From Moraxella nasibovis (GTDB lineage Bacteria > Pseudomonadota > Gammaproteobacteria > Pseudomonadales > Moraxellaceae): a stretch of DNA of 64,000 nt. The notes under the pieces are model-generated. The model was not told the DNA's origin, ran no database searches, and was given only the letters and a program-made list of their open reading frames with translations. The stretch covers positions 1,240,001 through 1,304,000 of the forward strand of contig NZ_CP089975.1 of assembly GCF_029581575.1 (NCBI RefSeq), given 5' to 3'. Each line of letters opens with the position of its first letter. The first letter of the stretch is position 1. Of the stretch, positions 47,498-57,077 are shown one piece after another. Both the position numbers and the translations under genes were made by a program.

Positions 47498-48454
47498 TCA
47501 GGGGCGACCAAGCTTATGGATAAATCTGCCAATCGATGCACCCGCCGACTCGACCGCCATTTCCACAGAAGTCGCCATTTGCTCGCTCAGACCCAGCTTT
47601 TCTGCCAAAGTTGGCTTGCTGCGTGAATGCAGCGCAAAGACATTATAATTCTCCATCAGTGTCAATAAATAGGCGTCCGAAGTACCGATGTCATCCACCA
47701 AATTCAGTGCTTTGGCGTCCTCACCAAACCAAAATTCACCCGTCGCCACCTGATCGATGTCAAGCGATGGGCGGTGTTTTTTAACATGCTGCTTAAACAG
47801 CTCATGAATACGATCGATGTCCGCTTGATATTTGGCACGATCCTCATCGGTGTTTTCGCCAAATACCGTCACTGTGCGTTTGTATTCGCCTGCGGTGAAC
47901 ATCTCATAGCCGATGTCGTGCTTTTTCATCAGCTCGTGAAAATTGGGCAGCTGGCTCACCACACCCACCGAGCCGATGACGGCAAAATTTGAAGCGATGA
48001 TTTTATCCGCCACACACGCCATCATGTAGCCGCCACTGGCAGCGATTTTGTCCACGCACACAGTCAAGGTCAGCCCTGCCGATTTGATGCGCTCTAGCTG
48101 AGCTGCCGCCAGACCATAGCCATTAACCTGACCACCGCCAGACTCCAAACGCAGCACCACCTCATCTTTTGGGCGAGACGCTGCGATGATGGCGCTCACC
48201 TCCTCACGCAGATGCGCCACTGCACTGGCTTTGATGTCGCCATCAAAATCAAGCACATAGACTTGCTTATCACTTGCAGGCTTGGCGTCTTTATCCGCAG
48301 ATTTGCCAAATGGTAGCTTAGATAAGCATGATTTTTTGGCAGATTTACCCTTGGTATCTTTGACTTCCTCAAACTGCTTTTGGCGCTTTTGTTTGACTTT
48401 ATTTAGGTGAATGATTTGTAATTCTACGGGTTTTTTGGATGAATGAAATAGCAT
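47498..48454 (-). CDS. sohB: SohB-like S49 family peptidase lacking the usual anchor
   Basis: 318 residues. The S49 (SppA/SohB) core is clear: VYVLDFDGDIKASAVAHLREEV, RLESGGGQVNGYGLAAAQL, the nucleophile Ser in DKIAASGGYMMACVADKII (about 165), and a downstream Lys in GEYKRTVTVFG that fits the Ser/Lys dyad. E. coli SohB starts with a membrane helix; here the N-terminal ~70 residues are polar and strongly basic (KQKRQKQFEEVKDTKGKSAKK), and the frame is closed 14 codons upstream, so no anchor is encoded. The enzyme may be soluble, peripheral, or mis-started by an upstream frameshift. Confidence 0.88.
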   Translation of the reverse strand: MLFHSSKKPVELQIIHLNKVKQKRQKQFEEVKDTKGKSAKKSCLSKLPFGKSADKDAKPASDKQVYVLDFDGDIKASAVAHLREEVSAIIAASRPKDEVVLRLESGGGQVNGYGLAAAQLERIKSAGLTLTVCVDKIAASGGYMMACVADKIIASNFAVIGSVGVVSQLPNFHELMKKHDIGYEMFTAGEYKRTVTVFGENTDEDRAKYQADIDRIHELFKQHVKKHRPSLDIDQVATGEFWFGEDAKALNLVDDIGTSDAYLLTLMENYNVFALHSRSKPTLAEKLGLSEQMATSVEMAVESAGASIGRFIHKLGRP

Positions 48455-48641
48455 GATTTTATTCCACAAATGTATTGGTTTGATGTTGTTGATTGATTGT
48501 TAATTGGCGATAAAATGAGCAGTAAGCTTAAAAATTGTCAAATCCCAGTAGCGCTTTGAATAGTGTCAATTCAAGCTCATCTGTATCAATGTCCCATCCT
48601 ACTAAGGCATCAACATTTTAACTCCCTTAGCCAGCCCTCAA

Positions 48642-50504
48642 TTAGCTTTCACTGTGATTTTTAAGACCGATGCCACGCAGTCGGCCACGCCCATCGACAT
48701 CACGCACGATGAGTGACCACGAATCATTCAGGCGCACCTCATCACCCTTGACAGGCTCGGCCTTAAAATGATCAAGCATGAACTCCTCGACCGTCTGATG
48801 GCTGGCAGCACTCAGTGTGCCAATCAGTTCATCATCGATGCCTTTTAGACCCCCTGATGTACCTAAGGGCGGCGTAAAGATACTGTCTAGCGCGCTGGTG
48901 ACAGGCGCAATGGTCTTGCCAAAGCGGTTTTGGTTCTGTGAGCGAGTCGCCAGATTATAAAAAGGCAAATCACGGATGCGGGCATGCGGTGACAACAGCC
49001 AATCACCATAAAACTCACTGGTCTTTTGGTACTGAGTGGCTGAGTTATTAAATACCTTAGCAATGCTTGCCGCCCAGTCGCCAGACAGCGCATACCATAC
49101 GATGTCGCCGACTTTAAGCATGGTGTCTTCGTCAACGCTCACCAGATAGCCATCTCGCACCACCGCAAAGACAGCAATGTCTCTTGAATTGACCTTTGTA
49201 GAAATGCTTTGCGGATGACGACCGATGGCAAACGCCCCCGCCTTGACCTCAAATTCGTACAGCGTGATGTTCGCCTGATCACCCACCCAAATCTCATGCT
49301 CAGCCTTAGGCTCAGCATCGGTCGGCACCCACACATGAAAGGCTCGTGACATGAAAGGAATGGTCGCCCCTTGCGCCAATAATGACAAAATCACCACGCC
49401 AAAGACGATATTAAACGCCAAATCCGCCCCAGCCACGCCACTCATCACAGGAATGAGCGCAAGCGTAATCGGCACAGCGCCACGCAAACCCACCCACGAA
49501 ATAAAGCCAATCTCTCTTGGACGAAAACCAAACGGCAAAAGGCTGGTCGAAACAGCAAGCGGACGCGCGATGAACAACAAAAATAGGAAAATGATTAAGG
49601 AATAATGCCACTCTTCTAGCATTTTTGATGGCGAGACAAGTAAGCCAAGCACCACAAACAGCACCGCCTGAGACAGCCAAGCAAAGCTGTCCATCACACG
49701 CAGCACATGCTCAGTGGCACGCACTTTGGTATTGCCAATGGCAACGCCTGCCAAATACACCGCCAAGAAACCACTGCCGCCAAAAAGGTTGGTCGCACCA
49801 AATACCGCCATTCCCGCCGACATGATCAAAATGGCATACATACCCTCTGCCAGATGCACTTTTGGTAAAAGCTTTGACAGCGCCCAGCCTGCGATCGCCC
49901 CTGCCAAAAGACCAACACCAATCTGCTGCACCAGCATGATTAAAATATCCCAAGCGCTTTGGCTGGCAGGGTCAAGGTTCATGGCGATCATCACCGTCAC
50001 CAGCAAGATCGCCATCGGGTCATTTGCGCCTGATTCAAGCTCCAAGGTCGCCTGTACACGGTCGTTGAGTTTTACGCCGCCATTTCTAAGCAAGCTAAAT
50101 ACCGCCGCCGCATCGGTAGAGCCGACGATCGCCGCCATCAACAGCCCCAAACGCCAATCGACATCCAAAAGCCAAGTCACAAACACACCAAGCGCCAGCA
50201 CGGTGGCAAACACCCCCCAAGTCGCCAAGACAATCGCAGGCTTTAAGCCCACACGAAACGACTTAAAAGAAGTCCTAAGACCACCATCGAGCAAAATGCA
50301 CGCCAGCGCCGCCTGTCCGATGAAGTTTGCCATCGAGTATTCTTCAAAATGAATCCCCAGCACACCCTCTTCACCTGCCAGCATTCCCACGCCCAAGAAA
50401 AACAGCAACAGCGGCACGCCAAGCCTTGCCGACAGGGTACTGGTCATGATGCTGATAAAAATCAACATTGATGCAACAAGATAAATGATGTTCAAGGTAT
50501 CCAT
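48642..50504 (-). CDS. Potassium/proton antiporter (CPA1, NhaP2/CvrA type)
   Basis: About 620 residues. Twelve or so membrane helices fill residues 5-400, with the transport motif GSTDAAAVFSLLRNGG (ion-binding Asp, about 145) and LELESGANDPMAILL. A cytoplasmic TrkA-C/RCK-like domain (about 420-500, SISTKVNSRDIAVFAVVRDG) and a C-terminal CorC/HlyC-like domain (about 540-615) follow, the architecture of NhaP2/CvrA. It likely exports K+ for protons to control cell volume and pH. The ATG at 50504 begins the first helix; the TTG at 50543 was rejected. Confidence 0.92.
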   Translation of the reverse strand: MDTLNIIYLVASMLIFISIMTSTLSARLGVPLLLFFLGVGMLAGEEGVLGIHFEEYSMANFIGQAALACILLDGGLRTSFKSFRVGLKPAIVLATWGVFATVLALGVFVTWLLDVDWRLGLLMAAIVGSTDAAAVFSLLRNGGVKLNDRVQATLELESGANDPMAILLVTVMIAMNLDPASQSAWDILIMLVQQIGVGLLAGAIAGWALSKLLPKVHLAEGMYAILIMSAGMAVFGATNLFGGSGFLAVYLAGVAIGNTKVRATEHVLRVMDSFAWLSQAVLFVVLGLLVSPSKMLEEWHYSLIIFLFLLFIARPLAVSTSLLPFGFRPREIGFISWVGLRGAVPITLALIPVMSGVAGADLAFNIVFGVVILSLLAQGATIPFMSRAFHVWVPTDAEPKAEHEIWVGDQANITLYEFEVKAGAFAIGRHPQSISTKVNSRDIAVFAVVRDGYLVSVDEDTMLKVGDIVWYALSGDWAASIAKVFNNSATQYQKTSEFYGDWLLSPHARIRDLPFYNLATRSQNQNRFGKTIAPVTSALDSIFTPPLGTSGGLKGIDDELIGTLSAASHQTVEEFMLDHFKAEPVKGDEVRLNDSWSLIVRDVDGRGRLRGIGLKNHSES

Positions 50505-51018
50505 TAGCTTGGTATGTCTCCCCAAATGGTGCCAAAACGGCAAATACGGCGGTTAAAATTTAACCTACAATCCTAACACATTATCCAAGCCAATTGCCAT
50601 CATAAATTCATTTATTTACACTTATTTTACAAGAATTTACATTTTAAAAAATGCGAATCAAATAAGCCTGCCACTTCATCACAAATTTACCTGCAAAATT
50701 CTCCATAATCTTAATCCATAATCTTAATTAAAAAACCAATGTTAAACCCAGCGAATAATCTGGCAAAAACCATCAAAACAGCTCTCCTTTCAAACAATCA
50801 TCACAAAAACCACCGCTTTGCCGAATTTAAGATCCATTTTAAGACCCACAAAAAGATTTTTTGTAATTTTCACAAAATTTTATGAAATTTTAATTAACAT
50901 TTAAGCGCAATTTTGCTACAATCTCAAAGTTATTTTAATCATTTTAAAAAATCGCCTTTTTGGGATTCACCAAGAAACTTCAAAAAGCGGTATTATTTTA
51001 TTTTAAGGCAATGAACTT
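50505..51018. other. 514-base AT-rich gap between the antiporter and aspS
   Basis: A non-coding region with divergent genes on both sides. It contains the aspS promoter, a 13-base direct tandem duplication (CCATAATCTTAAT at 50703-50728) and a small ACAAAAA/TTTTTGT palindrome near 50847. No short gene with a ribosome site was found. Confidence 0.5.
50894..50922 (+). promoter_or_regulatory. Sigma-70 promoter of aspS
   Basis: TTAACA (50894-50899), a 17-base spacer and TACAAT (50917-50922). The predicted leader is about 90 bases. Confidence 0.65.
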
Positions 51019-52815
51019 ATGATGCGTAGTCATTATTGTGGTCTTGTGACCGAAGAGCTTATCGACCAAACCGTTACCATCGCAGGCTGGGTGCACCGCA
51101 GACGAGACCATGGCGGCGTGATTTTCCTAGACATGCGTGACCGTGAAGGTCTGCTACAAGTCGTCATCGATCCAGACACCCCAGAAGCCTTTGCAACGGC
51201 AGATTCTGCCCGCTCTGAATACCTACTAAAAATCACAGGTCGTGTGCGTCGTCGCTACGCAGGGACAGAAAACAACAACATGACCAGCGGTCAAGTTGAG
51301 CTGTTGGGCAAGGAAATCGAACTGCTTGCCAAAGCAGAAACTCCGCCATTTCCGCTAAACGATGACAATGTGACCGTCTCAGAAGAGCTGCGCCTAAAAT
51401 ACCGTTTCTTGGACATTCGTCGTCCAGAGATGCAAGAGCGTCTGCGTTTTCGCTCAAAAGTTACCAATCTAATTCGTAACTACCTAGACGACAACGGCTT
51501 TTTGGATGTAGAGACCCCAATCCTAACCCGTGCCACCCCAGAAGGCGCAAGGGACTATCTGGTACCAAGCCGTGTGTCTAATGGCGAGTTTTATGCCCTG
51601 CCGCAGTCGCCACAGCTATTCAAACAGCTACTGATGGTGGGTGGTATCGACCGTTACTACCAAATCGCTAAGTGTTTCCGTGATGAAGACTTGCGTGCCG
51701 ACCGTCAGCCAGAATTCACCCAAATCGACATCGAAACATCATTCCTAGATGACAACGACATCATGGACTTGATGGAAGGCATGACTGTTAAGCTGTTTGA
51801 TGAGCTTTTGGGCGTGAAGTTTGACAAATTTATCCGTATGCCATATAGCGAAGCCATGCGTGATTATGCGTCTGACAAACCAGATTTGCGCATTCCATTA
51901 AAGCTTGTGGATGTCGCTGACATCATGCAGAATGTGGAATTTAAAGTATTCTCAGCACCAGCCCAAGACCCGAAAGGTCGTGTGGTCGCCCTGCGTGTGC
52001 CAAATGGTGCAGAAATCAGCCGCAAGCAAATCGACGACTACACCAAATTCGTTGGTATCTACGGCGCCAAAGGTCTTGCCTACATCAAGGTTAATGACGC
52101 AAGCAACATCAACAACGGCGTTGATAAAGAATCAGGCTTACAATCACCCATCATCAAAAACATGACTGATGAAGTGTTGGCGGAGCTTATCAAGCGTACT
52201 GGCGCTCAGTCTGGCGACATCATTTTCTTTGGTGCGGACAAAGCCAAAGTCGTCAATGATGCGATGGGCGCACTGCGTGTCAAGCTTGGTCATGATCTAA
52301 ATCTATTGACATCAGAATGGGCGCCGCTGTGGGTGGTTGATTTCCCAATGTTTGAAGAAACAGACGATGGTAAATGGACTTCTGTGCATCACCCATTCAC
52401 CCTACCAAAGTCAAGTGTCGAAGAAGTCAAATCCAATCCAGGTGAGGCCTTGTCTGTCGCCTATGACATGGTACTAAACGGCACAGAAATCGGTGGCGGT
52501 TCATTGCGTATCTACACGCTAGAAATGCAAAAAGCCATTTTTGAAGCGCTTGGCATCGGCGAAGAAGAAGCCGAAGAGAAATTCAGCTTCCTACTAAACG
52601 CACTAAAATACGGTGCGCCGCCGCACGGTGGCTTGGCATTCGGTCTTGACCGCCTGATCATGCTAATGACTGGTTCATCATCAATCCGTGATGTGATTGC
52701 TTTCCCAAAAACCAAGACAGCAGAATGTCCGCTGACCCAAGCCCCTGCTGCTGTGGACAACAAGCAGCTGCGTGAATTGGGCTTGCGCATCCGTGAGAAA
52801 GAAAAAGCGCAATAA
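51019..52815 (+). CDS. aspS: Aspartyl-tRNA synthetase, predicted non-discriminating
   Basis: 598 residues of the bacterial type: N-terminal OB-fold, class II core (motif 1 [25 protein letters not shown] region, motif 2 [18 protein letters not shown] at about 218-235), GAD insertion domain, and motif 3 [14 protein letters not shown]. At the two positions that control tRNA choice in Pseudomonas aeruginosa the protein has His31 (RRRDHGG) and Gly82 (RYAGTENN), the non-discriminating state. It would then also charge tRNA-Asn with Asp for later amidation by GatCAB. It leads an operon with an acyltransferase gene 14 bases on. Confidence 0.96.
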   Translation: MMRSHYCGLVTEELIDQTVTIAGWVHRRRDHGGVIFLDMRDREGLLQVVIDPDTPEAFATADSARSEYLLKITGRVRRRYAGTENNNMTSGQVELLGKEIELLAKAETPPFPLNDDNVTVSEELRLKYRFLDIRRPEMQERLRFRSKVTNLIRNYLDDNGFLDVETPILTRATPEGARDYLVPSRVSNGEFYALPQSPQLFKQLLMVGGIDRYYQIAKCFRDEDLRADRQPEFTQIDIETSFLDDNDIMDLMEGMTVKLFDELLGVKFDKFIRMPYSEAMRDYASDKPDLRIPLKLVDVADIMQNVEFKVFSAPAQDPKGRVVALRVPNGAEISRKQIDDYTKFVGIYGAKGLAYIKVNDASNINNGVDKESGLQSPIIKNMTDEVLAELIKRTGAQSGDIIFFGADKAKVVNDAMGALRVKLGHDLNLLTSEWAPLWVVDFPMFEETDDGKWTSVHHPFTLPKSSVEEVKSNPGEALSVAYDMVLNGTEIGGGSLRIYTLEMQKAIFEALGIGEEEAEEKFSFLLNALKYGAPPHGGLAFGLDRLIMLMTGSSSIRDVIAFPKTKTAECPLTQAPAAVDNKQLRELGLRIREKEKAQ

Positions 52816-52829
52816 TCAGGCTCTTTTTC

Positions 52830-53753
52830 ATGATTAAGATGATAAAATTCGTGCCACTGCCGCTACTTCGCATGGTGGCACGGATTGGCGCATCATTTGC
52901 ACGCATGAATCATGCCAGCATCTATCGCAGCATACGCAAAAATCTTGCGATCGTGCGTCCCACTTTGTCTGATGATCAGCGAGCGCACCTAGCAGAGCAG
53001 GCATTAGCCAATCAGCTCATCAGCAGCGTCGATAGCCTAAAATGCTGGGCAATGCCGCCAAGCTGGTCCATAAGGCAAATCAAAAGCGTGCATGGTTTAA
53101 AGATTTTACAACAAGGCTTGAGCAATCCCAATGGCATGCTTGCCATCGTGCCACACATCGGCACTTGGGAGATGATGAACGCATGGCTCAATCAATTTGG
53201 CGAGCCTGTCATCATGTACAAGCCTGTCAAATCTAAGATCATGAATGAATTCATCTTAGAAGGTCGTCAAAGACTGAACGCCACACTCGTCCCTACCGAC
53301 AGCACTGGCGTGAAGGCCATCTTTAAAACACTCAAACAAGGCGGGTTTAGCATCATTTTGCCTGATCATGTCCCTGATCTCTCAGGGGGTGTGGTTGTGC
53401 CTTTTTTTGGCATACCGACATTGACCAGCACACTTGCATCCAAGCTTGCCCAAAAAACAGGCTGCGCTCTGGTAGGGCTTAGCTGCATACGCTGTGATGA
53501 TGGCGATGGCTTTGAGGTGTTTTGCCATGACTTGAATGATGCCGCTTTGTACGACAAAGACATCCAAGTGGCGACGACCGCACTAAATCACGCCATGCAA
53601 GGCATGATTGAGGCGCATTTTACTCATTATATGTGGGGTTATCGCCGTTTTAAGTTCACGCCATTTGGCGACAATCCCTACCTGCTCGATGAGAGCGAGC
53701 TGCACACACAAGTGCTTTCTTATCACGCCACACAGAATAAGGACATGGCATGA
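52830..53753 (+). CDS. LpxL/HtrB-family lipid A late acyltransferase
   Basis: 307 residues. The catalytic His-Glu box is HIGTWEMM (about 108-115), and conserved segments IMYKPVKSKIMNEFILEGR and GFSIILPDHVPDLSGGVVVPFFG follow, typical of the LPLAT/LpxL superfamily. It adds a secondary acyl chain to lipid A or lipooligosaccharide at the inner membrane. The N-terminal membrane helix of many LpxL proteins is weak here. It is cotranscribed with aspS upstream and overlaps the glycosyltransferase gene by four bases, pointing to joint work on the lipooligosaccharide. Confidence 0.9.
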   Translation: MIKMIKFVPLPLLRMVARIGASFARMNHASIYRSIRKNLAIVRPTLSDDQRAHLAEQALANQLISSVDSLKCWAMPPSWSIRQIKSVHGLKILQQGLSNPNGMLAIVPHIGTWEMMNAWLNQFGEPVIMYKPVKSKIMNEFILEGRQRLNATLVPTDSTGVKAIFKTLKQGGFSIILPDHVPDLSGGVVVPFFGIPTLTSTLASKLAQKTGCALVGLSCIRCDDGDGFEVFCHDLNDAALYDKDIQVATTALNHAMQGMIEAHFTHYMWGYRRFKFTPFGDNPYLLDESELHTQVLSYHATQNKDMA

Positions 53754-54502
53754 GTACAACCGATACCAACTACATCATCTGCATGAAGTGGGGCACAAAA
53801 TACGGCGCTGAGTATGTCAATCGTTTATACAACATGGTCGAGCGCAATCTCACCCTGCCTTTTACTTTCGTCTGTCTGACCGATGACCCCGCAGGGATTC
53901 GCCCAGAAGTGCAGTGCTATCCGATTCCAGAGCTGAATTTGCCAAGCAACATTCCTGAGCGTGGCTGGAAAAAACTGACGACTTTCAAGCCAGATTTGTA
54001 CGGCTTAAAAGGCACGGCGCTGTTTTTAGACATCGACATTGTCATCGTGGATAACATTGACTGCTTTTTCACCCATCAGGCACAGCATGACGACAGCGTG
54101 ATGATCATTCGTGATTGGAAAAAACCGTGGCGAATGGTGGGTAACAGCTCTGTTTATCGCTTTAAGGTGGGACAAAATACCCATCCAAACCTGCTGTCTT
54201 ATTTTGAGAATAATTTTGAAAAAATCCGCTCAGAAGTTCGTCATGAGCAGGCATTTTTATCCAACTATCTGCGAGAGCATCATCATTTGGAGTACTGGGA
54301 TCCATCTTGGTGTGTCAGCTACAAATATCACTGCCTACAAAAGATTCCTATGGCATATTTTAAGCCACCCGTCAAACCCAAAGACGCCAAAATCATCATT
54401 TTTCATGGCGAAATCAACCCGCCAGATGCCATCGCAGGTGGTGGTGGCAAATGGTATCGCCATGTCTTGCCAAGCGACTGGATCAAAGAAGCGTGGCAAT
54501 AA
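53750..54502 (+). CDS. Glycosyltransferase (GT-A fold, DxD motif)
   Basis: 250 residues. It starts with YIICMKWGTKYGAEYVNRLYNMV, continues with FVCLTDDPAGIRPEV, and carries the metal/nucleotide-sugar motif FLDIDIVIVDNID (Asp-x-Asp, about 99). The C-terminal HGEINPPDAI resembles the end motif of GT8-like enzymes. No membrane helix. It starts within the stop of the acyltransferase gene (ATGA), so translation is coupled and the two probably modify the same glycolipid. Donor sugar and acceptor are unknown. Confidence 0.85.
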   Translation: MSTTDTNYIICMKWGTKYGAEYVNRLYNMVERNLTLPFTFVCLTDDPAGIRPEVQCYPIPELNLPSNIPERGWKKLTTFKPDLYGLKGTALFLDIDIVIVDNIDCFFTHQAQHDDSVMIIRDWKKPWRMVGNSSVYRFKVGQNTHPNLLSYFENNFEKIRSEVRHEQAFLSNYLREHHHLEYWDPSWCVSYKYHCLQKIPMAYFKPPVKPKDAKIIIFHGEINPPDAIAGGGGKWYRHVLPSDWIKEAWQ

Positions 54503-54510
54503 CGCCAAAC

Positions 54511-54539
54511 AAAAAGCACCCAAAAAAAGGTGCTTTTTT
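54511..54539 (+). terminator. Intrinsic terminator of aspS-acyltransferase-glycosyltransferase
   Basis: AAAAAGCACC and GGTGCTTTTT form a perfect 10-base stem with an eight-base loop. The T run lies directly after, 9 bases beyond the stop. Confidence 0.9.
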
Positions 54540-54560
54540 ATTGATGTCTAGACTTTAAAA

Positions 54561-54731
54561 TTAACGCTTAAACATATCGCCTTGACGATTCTTTTTGACA
54601 TATTCAATCATACAATCACGCAATAGCTGGCTTGCTGTGCGATTATTGTCGCGCGCCGCTTGCTTAAACTGCTCAACCAAGTTCTTATCAACGCGCATAT
54701 TAAATGTGGTCTGTTCGCCGTGTGCTGCCAT
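54561..54731 (-). CDS. 56-residue ribbon-helix-helix DNA-binding protein
   Basis: Read directly from the sequence. The product starts MAAHGEQTTFNMRVDKNLVEQF and ends KKNRQGDMFKR. The strand TTFNMRVDKN and helices LVEQFKQAARDN and TASQLLRDCMIEYVKK fit an Arc/CopG-type ribbon-helix-helix dimer. An AAGGGG ribosome site precedes the ATG and a TTGAAA-16-TATAAT promoter lies close by. Such proteins are often antitoxins or autorepressors, but no toxin gene flanks it: the next genes are a convergent glycosyltransferase gene and a permease gene. It may regulate another locus. Confidence 0.85.
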   Translation of the reverse strand: MAAHGEQTTFNMRVDKNLVEQFKQAARDNNRTASQLLRDCMIEYVKKNRQGDMFKR

Positions 54732-54773
54732 GTTAGCCCCTTTTGGTGAAATCTGATGAAAAATTAGGGTGAA

Positions 54774-54801
54774 ATTATATCAATATTCATAAAAATTTCA
54801 A
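54774..54801 (-). promoter_or_regulatory. Sigma-70 promoter of the ribbon-helix-helix gene
   Basis: Reading left: TTGAAA (54796-54801), a 16-base spacer and TATAAT (54774-54779), 43 bases before the ATG. The spacer is A/T-rich and could hold the protein's own operator. Confidence 0.7.
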
Positions 54802-54864
54802 GCATTTATGCACATTTTTTATGATTTTTCAAAACTTATTGTTCATGCTGTTAAGCCGTACTAA

Positions 54865-54893
54865 AAAAACCGCCCAAATTATGAGCGGTTTTT
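54865..54893 (-). terminator. Intrinsic terminator of the DUF3360-like permease gene
   Basis: AAAAACCGC and GCGGTTTTT form a 9-base stem with an 11-base loop, about 28 bases beyond the permease stop. The A and T runs make it bidirectional. Confidence 0.85.
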
Positions 54894-54920
54894 GCAAAGC
54901 CCTGCGATCAAGGCTGTCAA

Positions 54921-56429
54921 TCAAACACGAAATTGTGGTAAAAACGCTGGAATACCAGGGAACATACCCACCGCACCCATCGCCAGACACAAGATGACGA
55001 AGCCGACAAGCGGAATCATCACACGACCCGACAACCCCAAAGAGCGGCTGCGCTCTTTATCGCCGATCAGACCTAAGTTATCCAAAAGCATGGTCAGTGA
55101 CCAGCCAAAGACAGGATTGACAAGCGCCGACGCAAACACGACGATGGCGGCAGACTGGGTGGTTTTACCCTTACGAGTCATCTCCATGCCCGCTTCAAGC
55201 AGCGGCACAAATACCGCCACGATCAGCGCCGTTGAAAGCACAGGCTGCCACACCGCCAGATCCATCGGATAGCCCCACAGCGCCACGACGATACAAAAAA
55301 CAGCCGTCAAAATCGCCCCCGCAGGAATCGGACGCTTGGCGATGGCTGCTGGCACGACATAAGTACCCCATGATGAAGTGAAGTTCGCCCCGCCCAGCGC
55401 TGAGCCTACCACTTGACGCACCGAGCAGCCGACCATCGTGTCATCAATGTTCATATAGGTGCGCTCAGAGCGTGGCGGATAGCTGATTTTTTGGAAAACT
55501 TGATGACCCAAAAAGTCAGGCGACCACATCGCCACCGCCAGCACCGCAAAAGGGAATGCCACGATGTAGGCTTTTAGATCAGGCAAGCCCAAAGTCCAGC
55601 CCGTGTCTTCGCCCCACCAGTACATTGGGTTGAGCGGTGGCAAGCCAGGACCTGTCTTAAACTCAAACGGCGCACCCAGCATGAAGGCAAGCACGCCTGC
55701 CAAAGTACAGCCGATCGGCACCGCCAGCCAACGCTTTTGCCAATGTTCAAGCAGCGCATACATGACGATGGTCGCCACAATGATGATGAAGGCAATGTGC
55801 GGCAAGCCAATCCCTTCCGCCCAAGCGATCATCGCTTTCACCTGACCGATCGTCCCAACAAAGCCCAGATATAAAAGCAAGCCCCCTGCCACACCATTAC
55901 TGGTCAGGCGTGCCATCAGACTACCGCCCTTGCACAGAGCTAAGATGATGCCAAAAACCCCCATCAAAACACCAAAGGCAAGCGGATGCCCACCTGCCGC
56001 CACCACGATGGGAATCAGCGGCACCAGCGGACCGTGCGTACCAGGCAGATTGGAAGTTGGTAAAAGAAAGCCAGACAAAATCAGCACAAAAAATGCCGCA
56101 ATCAGCATCTCATAGCGCACATTTTCAAGGACGAAAGCATCGGACAGTCCCAATGGCGCTGCGAATGCCGCCGCCATCGCCCCGACCATGACAATCTTGC
56201 CAATGGTGGCAGCCAGCGCAGGAATGGTGTCTTCGAATTCAAAACGATAATCACGAAAAGGTAGGTTCACACGCCAGCGTTTTGGCTGCATGATTTGTAA
56301 TTCGTGGTTTAGGTATTCGCTGCGTGTGGCAAAGCTTGAGCTTGGCTTGTGTAGCTCGGCATAGCTTTTACCGCCCAAATCACTAAGCGTACCATTGCCC
56401 GCAACAGAATCTTCGATTGCATCACTCAC
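54921..56429 (-). CDS. Multi-pass permease, probably DUF3360 (SulP/NCS2-like)
   Basis: 502 residues. A polar N-terminus of about 70 residues precedes 11-13 hydrophobic helices. Segments such as LPGTHGPLVPLIPIVVAAGGHPLAFGVLMGVFG and SALGGANFTSSWGTYVVPAAIAKRPIP recall the nucleobase/sulfate (NCS2/SulP) transporter fold. The whole pattern matches what I remember of the DUF3360 family. Substrate unknown. The start is GTG, with AAGGAG eight bases upstream. It has a terminator of its own and no obvious partner gene. Confidence 0.78.
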   Translation of the reverse strand: MSDAIEDSVAGNGTLSDLGGKSYAELHKPSSSFATRSEYLNHELQIMQPKRWRVNLPFRDYRFEFEDTIPALAATIGKIVMVGAMAAAFAAPLGLSDAFVLENVRYEMLIAAFFVLILSGFLLPTSNLPGTHGPLVPLIPIVVAAGGHPLAFGVLMGVFGIILALCKGGSLMARLTSNGVAGGLLLYLGFVGTIGQVKAMIAWAEGIGLPHIAFIIIVATIVMYALLEHWQKRWLAVPIGCTLAGVLAFMLGAPFEFKTGPGLPPLNPMYWWGEDTGWTLGLPDLKAYIVAFPFAVLAVAMWSPDFLGHQVFQKISYPPRSERTYMNIDDTMVGCSVRQVVGSALGGANFTSSWGTYVVPAAIAKRPIPAGAILTAVFCIVVALWGYPMDLAVWQPVLSTALIVAVFVPLLEAGMEMTRKGKTTQSAAIVVFASALVNPVFGWSLTMLLDNLGLIGDKERSRSLGLSGRVMIPLVGFVILCLAMGAVGMFPGIPAFLPQFRV

Positions 56430-56845
56430 AATACATACTCCTTAACATTGTGATGACTAAGGCGCCCAAATCCCTGTTCTTTTCATCTCCTTGATGCCAA
56501 AAGAACACATTTGAACACCGCTCATGGTGATGAGCATGGCGCATCTGTATTGTGTGCATTTCGAAAAATAAGCAAACCTAAATGACCAAATATTCTAAAA
56601 GATATCACAATCAACACGGCAAGACTTAGCACCTTTTGCCGCAATTTGTTCATTTTTTGAAATATATCTAAACAGTATTTAAACTTTAAATACAGAGCCA
56701 TCCATGTTCGCCCATGATTATAGCTTGCTTTTTCGTCCATGTCATGCTTTATTTTTCAAAAATTCAAATAAATTTCATCACAAACCATAACAAAACAGCA
56801 CTTTATGATACAATAAAGCGACAAATTATTAAGCAAAAGTACTCA
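56430..56845. other. 416-base gap between the permease and yacG
   Basis: A divergent upstream region. TGATACAAT (56806-56814 by reading) is a likely extended -10 for yacG. A leftward open frame (56522-56740) crosses it but lacks a ribosome site. No stable palindrome or repeat was seen. Confidence 0.4.
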
Positions 56846-57046
56846 ATGACCAAAGTTCTAACCTACCCTTGCCCCACCTGCAAAAAACCCAGTGCATGGC
56901 ATGACAGCCCAACAAAACCCTTTTGTTCCAAACGCTGCCAACTCATCGATCTTGGCGAATGGGCATCGGAAAACTACAAAATCGCCAGTGATCAGTCGCC
57001 ATTTAGCGATGAGATGACGGCGACAGACGCTTTAAGTAAAGATTAA
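56846..57046 (+). CDS. yacG: DNA gyrase inhibitor / zinc protein YacG
   Basis: 66 residues from the internal ATG at 56846. The zinc ligands are Cys-x2-Cys in YPCPTCKKP and Cys-x3-Cys in [14 protein letters not shown], the invariant YacG pattern. In E. coli it binds GyrB and inhibits gyrase. The frame is open 44 codons further upstream, but that region is AT-rich non-coding DNA containing the promoter. argD follows after 31 bases and may be cotranscribed; in many relatives yacG sits near coaE and pilD instead. Confidence 0.93.
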   Translation: MTKVLTYPCPTCKKPSAWHDSPTKPFCSKRCQLIDLGEWASENYKIASDQSPFSDEMTATDALSKD

Positions 57047-57077
57047 AATTATTCGTATTTGAAAATAGGAATCGCTC

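Noticed and set aside
56522-56740. Leftward 72-residue open frame with one hydrophobic stretch
   Set aside because: No ribosome site, no recognisable family, and it overlaps the likely yacG upstream region.
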